From the NCBI GenBank assembly GCA_035341015.1, contig DAOQUL010000006.1, positions 35,945 to 99,944 on the forward strand: a DNA stretch of 64,000 bases, read 5' to 3'. The notes beneath the pieces are model-generated. The model was not told the origin of the DNA, ran no database searches, and saw nothing but the letters and a program-made list of their open reading frames with translations. This DNA comes from JAKQIM01 sp029557965. Lineage in GTDB: Bacteria > Chloroflexota > Anaerolineae > Anaerolineales > UBA4823. Below are positions 58,748 through 64,000 of the stretch, one piece after another. Made by a program: the position numbers and the translations under genes. Within the stretch, counting starts at the first letter, position 1, and the number at the start of each line of letters is the position of its first letter.

Positions 58748-59830
58748 TTATCTCTCCCCGCGAATATAAGCTTCTGTCATCTCGCGGGCAATTTCATCCT
58801 TGAACTGTTTTGGGGGGGTCTTCATGAAATACGAAGATGGTTCAATGATCGGGCCCGATAAGCCGCGCTCTAACGCCAGCTTAGCACAGCGCACCGCATC
58901 AATGATGACACCCGCCGAATTCGGAGAATCCCATACCTCCAACTTGGCCTCCAGGTTTAATGGCACATCACCAAAAGTAGTGCCCTCCATGCGCAGGTAG
59001 CACCACTTACGGTCCGTCAGCCACGGCACATAATCGCTGGGGCCTACGTGAATGTTATCCGTAGGCAGCACATAAGGCAGCATGCTGGTTACGGCACCCG
59101 TCTTTGAGATCTTCTTAGATTCAAGGCGCTCGCGCTCCAACATATTCATGAAATCGGTATTACCGCCGAAATTCAATTGATAAGTGCGGTCCATGCGCAC
59201 GCCCCGGTCCACAAAGAGGCTGGTCAACACGCGGTGCAAGATGGTGGCCCCAAGCTGGCTTTTAATATCATCTCCAATCAGCGGCAAATTATGTTCTCGG
59301 AAGCGCTTGCCCCAATATTCTGAGCTGGCAATGAACACAGGAATTGCATTCACAAAGGCGCAGCCGGCCTCCAAGATCTGCTCTACGTACCATTTGGTCG
59401 CCATTTCAGAGCCTACCGGCAGATAGTTCACCACTACATCCGTTTTCGTCTCCTTGAGGATACCGACAATATCCGCCGTTGGGCCCGGGGCCTTCTTCAA
59501 GATTTGAGACAGGTACTTACCCAGGCCATCGTGGGTCATACCGCGCGCCACGGGCACCCCCAGGTACGGGACATCCGAGAACTTGAATGTATTGTTTGGG
59601 TAAGCGAAAATCGCCTCAGAAAGATCCTTCCCCACTTTGGTATCCACCACATCAAATGCCGCAGAAAATTCCACGTCACGCACATGGTACCCACCCAGGT
59701 TGACATGCATCAAGCCAGGGATCTTTTCATCCTCTTTGGCATCTTTATAAAACTGAACACCTTGCACCAACGAAGAGGCGCAGTTGCCCACCCCAATGAT
59801 GGCTACGCGAACTTTCTTTTTGTTACTCAC
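58748..59830 (-). CDS. ino1: Myo-inositol-1-phosphate synthase
   Basis: Converts glucose-6-phosphate to inositol-1-phosphate. The 360 residues have the NAD-binding start VAIIGVGNCASSLVQGV, VVVNYLPVGSEMATKWY, LPLIGDDIKSQLGATILHR and NSAGVIIDAVRCAKLALERG. The length (about 360) matches the short prokaryotic type, used for phosphatidylinositol or compatible-solute synthesis. The start codon is GTG with AGGAGAT upstream. Divergent from the GAF kinase gene. Confidence 0.93.
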   Translation of the reverse strand: MSNKKKVRVAIIGVGNCASSLVQGVQFYKDAKEDEKIPGLMHVNLGGYHVRDVEFSAAFDVVDTKVGKDLSEAIFAYPNNTFKFSDVPYLGVPVARGMTHDGLGKYLSQILKKAPGPTADIVGILKETKTDVVVNYLPVGSEMATKWYVEQILEAGCAFVNAIPVFIASSEYWGKRFREHNLPLIGDDIKSQLGATILHRVLTSLFVDRGVRMDRTYQLNFGGNTDFMNMLERERLESKKISKTGAVTSMLPYVLPTDNIHVGPSDYVPWLTDRKWCYLRMEGTTFGDVPLNLEAKLEVWDSPNSAGVIIDAVRCAKLALERGLSGPIIEPSSYFMKTPPKQFKDEIAREMTEAYIRGER

Positions 59831-59866
59831 AAGTATCTCCTTAGTTTAGATTTTGTACCTACGCGT

Positions 59867-59894
59867 GCAGCAGCGATCTATGCTATTCTGCTGC
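59867..59894. repeat. Inverted repeat upstream of ino1
   Basis: GCAGCAG (59867-59873) and CTGCTGC (59888-59894) are exact reverse complements, 14 bases apart, between ino1 and the GAF kinase gene. Possible operator or leader hairpin. Confidence 0.4.
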
Positions 59895-59912
59895 CTTATC
59901 AGCACATCTCTG

Positions 59913-59921
59913 TGCTATAAT
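59913..59921 (+). promoter_or_regulatory. Extended -10 promoter of the GAF kinase gene
   Basis: TGCTATAAT on the plus strand, 42 bases before the start codon at 59964. The -35 position is weak. Confidence 0.5.
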
Positions 59922-59963
59922 CCTTCTTAGCTTGTCTTACTGCCAGTCTGCTCGGGAACTCGC

Positions 59964-61241
59964 ATGACCCAACAACCTCAACCGCTCAGCCAAATACAGC
60001 GCATGGAACGCCTCCTGGATGTTTGCCGTCGACTCGGACGGTCGGAGGATGTTGAACCCCTGCTTCAGCTAGTGGTCACAGCCGCCTGCGAACTGACAGA
60101 AAGTCGCTATGCCTATATTTTCGTCTACGAACAAGAAACCGACCTGCTCAAGATCGCTGCCGGCCCATCCAGCCACAAAGAGATCCTAAAGCGCCTCCGT
60201 ATTCCGCTTGAAAAAAGCCTGGCAGGTTGGGTATACAACAAATCCAGGCCGGCAAAAATTCACAATGCCCAAAACGATCCACGCATTTTTCGGGATGTCG
60301 AACGCGCCCTGGGTTACACCACGCATTCAATCCTGGCAGTTCCGCTGATCTTCCGAGGCGAGACAATTGGCGTGCTAGAAGCGGTCAACAAATCGATCAG
60401 CACACATTATACCGAAGAAGACCTAACTATTCTAGATACATTAGCCTCTCAAGCCGCAGTTGCCACCATAAGCACCCTGCTTTTCGAAGAGACCAAGCAC
60501 GCCTACAACGAAGTACAAGAACTGGAACGCATGAAGTCAAATTTCATCGCCATCGCTTCGCATGAGCTTCGGACGCCGCTCGGCCTGGTGCTGGGGCATT
60601 CTACGTTCTTGCGCGAGCTGATCCAAGACGAACAGCAGCGCCACCAACTGGATATTATCATCCGAAATGCCGCCCGCCTCAAGAGCATCATTGAAGATCT
60701 TTCAAACGTAAACAATTTCCAAACCGGCTCGGCGCGTATACGGCGTAAACCCGTTTCGGTGAATAGGCTGATCGAACACATCCTCAGTGCGCATCGCGAC
60801 AGCGCCAAATCTCGGAACATCAAACTGTCGTCAACCATGCTTGACCCCGATCAGACGATCGAGGGGGATGAAGAAAAGCTGGGCATCGCCATCAACAACC
60901 TGCTTGCCAACGCCGTCAGTTTTACCGACAGCAACGGCTATGTACAGGTGGCAGCCGAGCAATTACCTGGGTATGTTCAAATCTGCGTGATTGATAATGG
61001 TATTGGCATCCCTGCCAAGGACCTGCCGAAGGTTTTCGAACGTTTCTTCCAGGTCCAATCGCACCTCACCCGCCGGCACGGCGGCATGGGCCTGGGCCTA
61101 TCGGTTGCCAAGGCCATGGTCGAAATGCACAGCGGCCAAATCTGGGCCGAGAGCGAAGAGGGCAAAGGGAGCAAGTTTTATATCCTCCTGCCTACCAGCT
61201 CTTCCCAGGCAGGCCAGGTGCATAACGTTTTTCAAACCTGA
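59964..61241 (+). CDS. GAF-domain sensor histidine kinase
   Basis: The 425-residue protein has a GAF domain (residues 25-175; SRYAYIFVYEQETDLL, ILAVPLIFRGETIGVLEAVN), a DHp helix with the H-box FIAIASHELRTPLG near residue 200, and an HATPase domain with NNLLANAV (N box), DNGIGIP (G1) and GGMGLGLSVAKAM (G2). No membrane span, so it senses a cytoplasmic signal. No response regulator is encoded beside it, making it an orphan kinase here. Confidence 0.9.
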   Translation: MTQQPQPLSQIQRMERLLDVCRRLGRSEDVEPLLQLVVTAACELTESRYAYIFVYEQETDLLKIAAGPSSHKEILKRLRIPLEKSLAGWVYNKSRPAKIHNAQNDPRIFRDVERALGYTTHSILAVPLIFRGETIGVLEAVNKSISTHYTEEDLTILDTLASQAAVATISTLLFEETKHAYNEVQELERMKSNFIAIASHELRTPLGLVLGHSTFLRELIQDEQQRHQLDIIIRNAARLKSIIEDLSNVNNFQTGSARIRRKPVSVNRLIEHILSAHRDSAKSRNIKLSSTMLDPDQTIEGDEEKLGIAINNLLANAVSFTDSNGYVQVAAEQLPGYVQICVIDNGIGIPAKDLPKVFERFFQVQSHLTRRHGGMGLGLSVAKAMVEMHSGQIWAESEEGKGSKFYILLPTSSSQAGQVHNVFQT

Positions 61242-61266
61242 TTTAAGGGAGATTTCTCGAATCCGC

Positions 61267-61295
61267 TTGCATCCTTCAAGCCAATCAGGTATAAT
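61267..61295 (+). promoter_or_regulatory. Promoter of tRNA-Pro
   Basis: TTGCAT (61267-61272) and TATAAT (61290-61295) are 17 bases apart, ending 24 bases before the tRNA 5' end. Confidence 0.75.
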
Positions 61296-61318
61296 CTGCC
61301 CCTGCTAGTCAATACATT

Positions 61319-61393
61319 CGGGGCGTGGCTCAGCCCGGCTAGAGCGCACGGTTCGGGTCCGTGAGGTCCCGAGTTCAAATCTCGGCGCCCCGA
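61319..61393 (+). tRNA. tRNA-Pro (anticodon CGG)
   Basis: A 75-base cloverleaf with acceptor CGGGGCG/CGCCCCG, discriminator A, anticodon stem CACGG/CCGTG with loop TTCGGGT (anticodon CGG) and T arm CCGAG-TTCAAAT-CTCGG. CCA is not encoded. Mobile-element-like genes begin just past its 3' end, so it may be an integration site. Confidence 0.95.
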
Positions 61394-61402
61394 CTATTGA
61401 AA

Positions 61403-61449
61403 CCTTACTATCCTGGATGCTCTCTCAAAAGAACATCCAGGGAGTAAGG
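61403..61449 (+). repeat. Imperfect hairpin downstream of tRNA-Pro
   Basis: CCTTACT (61403-61409) pairs with AGTAAGG (61443-61449), and CCTGGATG (61412-61419) with CATCCAGG (61434-61441). No T-run follows, so it may be a processing signal or part of an attachment site rather than a terminator. Confidence 0.4.
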
Positions 61450-61490
61450 AACAATAAAAGCTTCCTGATCAACGCCACCACCGGCGTCAA

Positions 61491-61528
61491 CAACACCCCA
61501 CTGGCGTTAGTCTGGGGTGTTGTTTTTT
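61491..61528 (+). terminator. Terminator downstream of tRNA-Pro
   Basis: CAACACCCCA (61491-61500) and TGGGGTGTTG (61513-61522) form a 10-bp stem followed by six T residues (61523-61528), a classic intrinsic terminator. Confidence 0.9.
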
Positions 61529-61587
61529 AGCCGTGTATCTTCACATTGTGAAGAATGATTACACACCTAATCCGAGAAGGATCTTTC

Positions 61588-62073
61588 ATGACTCTCCACT
61601 TGGACCATCTCATCCCCTTACGCGACGCCGCCAAATTATTTGGCCTGAGCGAATCGCGATTGCATGACCTTGTCAAAGCAGGCAAGATCAAAGGAGCGAT
61701 CCTGCCCGGAGGAGAGATCGGCGTGAGCGAAACGGCTGCCATTACTGCTCTCAACGAGAAACTACAAACGATCAAGCGCGAAAAGTTCGCACACATCAAA
61801 GGCCAACCTATTACAGTTACAGATGCATCAAGCAAATATAATGTCAATCGAAGAACTTTACTTCGTTGGGTAGATAAAAAATATATCGCAGTGATACAGC
61901 CCGGCTACCAAATGATCCTTGACGAGGGAGATGTAGCCTACTGCGCTCAGATCTACCATGCCCGCACCATGTCAGGGGTAACATCTGGTGCGCCATTACT
62001 CGCGAATGATTTAACCCCCTACCTGCTCAAACTGCCCAACCTGTCCGAGTACCGGCGGCGAAAGAAAGTTTAG
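61588..62073 (+). CDS. Tandem helix-turn-helix protein (excisionase-like)
   Basis: Not recognised as a named protein. The 161 residues contain two short HTH units of the MerR/excisionase type: LIPLRDAAKLFGLSESRLHDLVKAGKI near residue 8 and ITVTDASSKYNVNRRTLLRWVDKKYI near residue 72, each followed by a short wing. The C-terminus is polar and basic (EYRRRKKV). AGAAGG lies 8 bases before ATG 61588. It is the first gene after tRNA-Pro and may be a recombination directionality factor or regulator of an element. Confidence 0.65.
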   Translation: MTLHLDHLIPLRDAAKLFGLSESRLHDLVKAGKIKGAILPGGEIGVSETAAITALNEKLQTIKREKFAHIKGQPITVTDASSKYNVNRRTLLRWVDKKYIAVIQPGYQMILDEGDVAYCAQIYHARTMSGVTSGAPLLANDLTPYLLKLPNLSEYRRRKKV

Positions 62074-62094
62074 CAAAACAAAAATCCAATAAGC

Positions 62095-62123
62095 AAAAAG
62101 ACGGGTTTCAAGCCCGTCTTTTT
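62095..62123 (+). terminator. Terminator after the HTH gene
   Basis: AAAAAGACGGGTT (62095-62107) pairs with AGCCCGTCTTTTT (62111-62123), one G-T pair included, with a short loop and a T-rich end. Confidence 0.85.
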
Positions 62124-62155
62124 GTTTAATCGCAAATGGTCATTATGCTTTAATA

Positions 62156-62184
62156 TTGACAGTGTGTCCTATTAATGCTAAACT
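62156..62184 (+). promoter_or_regulatory. Promoter of the structured RNA region / ssb
   Basis: An exact TTGACA (62156-62161) and TAAACT (62179-62184) are 17 bases apart. The predicted start near 62191 gives about 540 untranslated bases before ssb. Confidence 0.65.
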
Positions 62185-62190
62185 GCATTC

Positions 62191-62720
62191 ACATTCTCTC
62201 AAGCATGTTGCCGCCATAAAAAATACAACGATTGCACTACTGACAAGGTGCCGCAGAACTTTTCCAACAGATAAATACCCCTACCCTGTTCGGGATACTC
62301 TGGAAAGCCCCTCAGCTAACAGCCAGAGCGCGGAACGCCAGGGCGGGACTAACGCGGGCGAGGCCGACCGGTAAGGCAGTGGTTTCCCCTCCACGTATGC
62401 AGGTTCAATTCCTGCCGCCCGCTCTACCGAAACGAGCGGGGGTGTCACCCCATTGACAGCTCGCAGAAGCCCGGTGCCCCCAGCTAAGACGATAGCATCA
62501 GGAAAAATGTCGTCGTGGCGACCACCGGGAAAAAGGTAGGGAGACAAGCGGAGAGACGCTGACGCTTGCAGGTGCACCTGCCGGAAACCAATCCGGCGTG
62601 GGGGACCTGCACAACACGGGCAACCAGGCAAGGCAGCCTCGTCTGGCCCAATGCCCACCACATCATCACTGCCGCTTCATTCCTGCCCATGTCGGAAGGG
62701 CGGAGCGCGGGAACACATTA
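62191..62720 (+). ncRNA. Candidate large structured RNA, unclassified
   Basis: No protein gene is supported here. The stretch is full of self-complementary segments: CTCTGG (62298-62303)/CCAGAG (62323-62328); the tRNA-like domain 62354-62423; CCCGGTG (62470-62476)/CACCGGG (62523-62529) enclosing GACGA/TCGTC (62488-62514); TGCAGGT (62567-62573)/ACCTGCA (62605-62611) enclosing GCCGG/CCGGC (62580-62597); and GGGC..CCAG/CTGG..GCCC (62618-62656). It starts at a good promoter and ends before the ssb Shine-Dalgarno. Large tRNA-containing RNAs of mobile elements (GOLLD-like) are a conceivable comparison, not a match. It does not show RNase P or tmRNA landmarks. Confidence 0.5.
62354..62423 (+). tRNA. 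tRNA-Gly-like element with 8-nt anticodon loop
   Basis: Acceptor GCGGGCG (62354-62360) pairs with CGCCCGC (62416-62422) and discriminator T, and the T arm GCAGG-TTCAATT-CCTGC is perfect, both as in tRNA-Gly. The D stem has only 3 bp, base 8 is A, and the anticodon stem GTGG/CCAC has 4 bp with an 8-base loop TTTCCCCT, so the anticodon could be TCC, CCC or a CCCC quadruplet. It may be a real tRNA, a decayed one, or a tRNA mimic inside a larger RNA. The 3' arm can also pair downstream (CCCGCTC 62418-62424 with GAGCGGG 62434-62440). Confidence 0.55.
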
Positions 62721-62734
62721 CATAAGGAGAGAAT

Positions 62735-63112
62735 ATGTCACCTGCACTAAACAAAGTCCAGATCATCGGCAACCTGGGAAAAGAGCCTGAAACGCGCTCA
62801 ACTCCCACCGGCAAAAACGTGACCAGCTTCAGCGTGGCCGTCAACCGGCGGTGGAAGGATGCTTCAGGCGATGCAAAAGAAGCCACCGACTGGTTCAACG
62901 TTGAAGCCTGGGCTCGCCTGGGCGAAGTCTGTAAAGAGCACCTGCACAAAGGCAGCCTGGTTTACATCGAAGGCCGCATGCAAATCGATCAGTACGAAAA
63001 GGATGGCGATACCAAGCATTTCACAAAGCTGATCGCCGGCGAGGTGCAGTTCCTGGACCGTAAAGGCCAGGCCGACGTTACTGCACCCCAGGAAGAGATC
63101 CCAGACCTTTAA
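62735..63112 (+). CDS. ssb: Single-stranded DNA-binding protein
   Basis: The 125 residues form one OB fold: LNKVQIIGNLGKEPETRSTPTGKNVTSFSVAVNRRW, DWFNVEAWARLGEVC, and GSLVYIEGRMQIDQYE. The C-terminus ends EEIPDL, close to the acidic-hydrophobic SSB tail but without the usual DDIPF. Short and without a linker, it resembles accessory SSBs of plasmids, phages and conjugative elements. TAAGGAGAG lies 6 bases before the ATG. Confidence 0.9.
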   Translation: MSPALNKVQIIGNLGKEPETRSTPTGKNVTSFSVAVNRRWKDASGDAKEATDWFNVEAWARLGEVCKEHLHKGSLVYIEGRMQIDQYEKDGDTKHFTKLIAGEVQFLDRKGQADVTAPQEEIPDL

Positions 63113-63125
63113 CCACGCGCTCACC

Positions 63126-63159
63126 CCTGGGCCTGGGAGCAGATGTTCCCAGGCCCAGG
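63126..63159 (+). terminator. Strong hairpin after ssb
   Basis: CCTGGGCCTGGGA (63126-63138) and TCCCAGGCCCAGG (63147-63159) form a perfect 13-bp GC-rich stem with an 8-base loop, starting 13 bases after the ssb stop. The following T-tract is weak, so termination may be partial. Confidence 0.6.
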
Positions 63160-63161
63160 AT

Positions 63162-63215
63162 TTCTATCTTTGCGATCTGCGCAGGAACATTCTTGCCCAG
63201 ATCAGAGAGATAGAA
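63162..63215 (+). repeat. Long hairpin upstream of the small membrane protein gene
   Basis: TTCTATCT (63162-63169) pairs with AGATAGAA (63208-63215); inside, GATCTG (63174-63179) pairs with CAGATC (63198-63203), and a third inner stem (GCAGGA/TCTTGC) closes the loop. Together a 54-base extended hairpin lies in the gap before 63275. Function unknown. Confidence 0.5.
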
Positions 63216-63274
63216 TACTGCGCCGCAGTACGTCCAACAAGCGCAGACCAGCAGCAAACGGAGGCGGCTGAACT

Positions 63275-63805
63275 ATGAAAAAGACTTCCCTGATCTTTCC
63301 ACTTATCGGCATTGTCGTGGCTGGCGCTGTTTATCTAATCGTCCAAGCCGGCGATGCTGCCACCGAGATCGCCGAATCCATGGCTGCCATCGAAGCAGCG
63401 CGCGCCGCCCAAGACGCATCCGAAGCCGCCCAGATCGCCAGCCGCGGGCTGTCGACCGTCTCTACCATCCAATCCCTGATTCTGTTTGTCATCGTGGTCG
63501 CCGCGATCGTTCTGATTGGCCTGGTGATCTACCTGGTATTGGAACGCCGCACTCAGAACGCGCAGATCGCCACGCTTCTGGCTGCATCTCAAAAGCCCCG
63601 CTGGGCGCCCGGCCCCAATGCCGGATTTCGAAAGCTGGGCGAAACCGAAACGCCACAACTCCCCAGCGGGGATGTAACCCAACAGCTGATGCAGCTATTT
63701 CTCATGCAGCAGCTTGGCCATCTGGTCGACGGGCAGCAACACCCGATGCTGCCGCCTCCTCAACCGGCCCAAGAAACAGCCGACGACGACGATCTTTGGG
63801 GATAG
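63275..63805 (+). CDS. Small membrane protein of the putative element
   Basis: Not recognised. The 176 residues have two membrane spans (LIFPLIGIVVAGAVYLIV at residues 5-22; ILFVIVVAAIVLIGLVIYLVL at about 70-90) separated by an Ala/Glu-rich helix, and a polar tail with Gln/Pro-rich and acidic ends (ETADDDDLWG). Small proteins of this kind are common in conjugative and phage-like elements. It lies between the ssb gene and another small membrane protein gene. Confidence 0.7.
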   Translation: MKKTSLIFPLIGIVVAGAVYLIVQAGDAATEIAESMAAIEAARAAQDASEAAQIASRGLSTVSTIQSLILFVIVVAAIVLIGLVIYLVLERRTQNAQIATLLAASQKPRWAPGPNAGFRKLGETETPQLPSGDVTQQLMQLFLMQQLGHLVDGQQHPMLPPPQPAQETADDDDLWG

Positions 63806-63816
63806 GTAGGTGCACC

Positions 63817-64000
63817 ATGGGAGAACCGCGATATATCGACCCTCCCGCATACGATGATCAACCTCGCAGTTATGCCTGGATCTTCTGGGTGTTCGCAGCA
63901 ACGGTTGTGGGCGTCGTCCTGCTTGTGAGCTGCACCGATGGCAGTGAATACGCCAGTGGCCCAACCCGCACCCCAGACCCGCTGCGCTACACCCAGGAAG
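63817..64000 (+). CDS. Membrane or lipoprotein-like protein (3' end outside window)
   Basis: The first 61 residues are visible. After a polar start (MGEPRYIDPPAYDDQPRSYA) comes one hydrophobic segment (WIFWVFAATVVGVVLLVSC) ending in a lipobox-like VSC, then a polar Thr/Pro-rich stretch. It starts 11 bases after the preceding gene, so the two are cotranscribed. Function not recognisable. Confidence 0.55.
   Translation, partial: MGEPRYIDPPAYDDQPRSYAWIFWVFAATVVGVVLLVSCTDGSEYASGPTRTPDPLRYTQE

Noticed and set aside
61403..61449. Hairpin after tRNA-Pro as the tRNA terminator
   Set aside because: It lacks a T-run; a clear terminator lies further on at 61491-61528.
62281..62661. 126-residue minus-strand open frame across the structured RNA region
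   Set aside because: It crosses the tRNA-like domain, and its sequence is a translation of stem structures; no start signal.
62191..62720. RNase P RNA or tmRNA
   Set aside because: No RNase P P4 signature, no tmRNA-type split acceptor or tag frame; the tRNA-like part has both acceptor halves adjacent.
1..64000. CRISPR arrays, insertion sequences and rRNA genes
   Set aside because: No regularly spaced direct repeats, no transposase-like frames with terminal inverted repeats, and no rRNA-like sequence were noticed.

Overview
The window is a 64 kb piece of a bacterial chromosome, moderately GC-rich and almost fully coding (about 57 protein genes, two clear tRNAs, one tRNA-like element and a glmS ribozyme). 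The mix of genes (orphan NuoB/NuoCD/NuoI, a two-subunit ferredoxin-dependent 2-oxoacid oxidoreductase, non-pyrrolysine MttB-type methyltransferases with a corrinoid protein, Mre, Min, Rod and Tat genes, a short inositol-1-phosphate synthase, many polytopic membrane proteins and lipoproteins) fits an anaerobic or facultative Chloroflexota, most likely class Anaerolineae. This placement is inferred from gene content, not from a marker-gene tree. Promoters mostly look like ordinary sigma-70 sites, several of them exact consensus or extended -10 sites, and at least two genes look leaderless.

Layout. 1-7.3 kb (minus): smc (3' end outside the window), rnc, threonine synthase, a MoaD-MoaE fusion, moaC, mtnA. 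7.3-18.6 kb (plus): ftsY, prfB with a programmed +1 frameshift, a large membrane protein, then rpmF-fabD-fabG-gls24-nusB-tatB-tatC and a large lipoprotein with a glycosidase-like C-terminus. 18.7-29.1 kb (minus): what looks like a single ten-gene operon nuoB-nuoCD-nuoI-small Cys protein-mrp-ricT-PIG-L-M20 amidohydrolase-korA-korB, read from an exact TTGACA/TATAAT promoter. It faces a SufR-like regulator whose promoter overlaps an inverted repeat. 29.9-32.1 kb: lipoprotein and GH13 enzyme. 32.1-35.7 kb (minus): two MttB-like methyltransferases and a corrinoid protein. 35.8-41.1 kb: hemolysin III protein, flavin reductase, glmS with its ribozyme, tRNA-Gln(CTG) and gltX. 41.2-43.9 kb: glcF-glcD. 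43.9-51.3 kb (minus): mreB-mreC-mreD-mrdA and minC-minD-minE-rodA, a combined shape and division cluster. 51.5-55 kb: alpha/beta hydrolase and a membrane-anchored subtilisin. 55-59.8 kb (minus): proC, ruvA, an rRNA methyltransferase, ruvC, yebC and ino1. 60-61.2 kb: a GAF histidine kinase.

From tRNA-Pro(CGG) at 61.3 kb to the right edge the character changes: a tandem-HTH protein, about 600 bases of non-coding but densely self-complementary sequence carrying a tRNA-Gly-like domain with an 8-nt anticodon loop, a short SSB and small membrane proteins. This looks like the left end of an integrated mobile element using the tRNA-Pro gene as its site; no integrase is visible, so this stays an inference.

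The most unusual items are the structured tRNA-like region (62.2-62.7 kb), the glmS ribozyme with an inserted double hairpin, the Fe-S-sensor-like regulator facing a truncated complex I/Mrp/Kor operon, the membrane-subtilisin fusion, and substitutions in otherwise standard enzymes (RNase III Asp to Ser, Mrp without CxxC).
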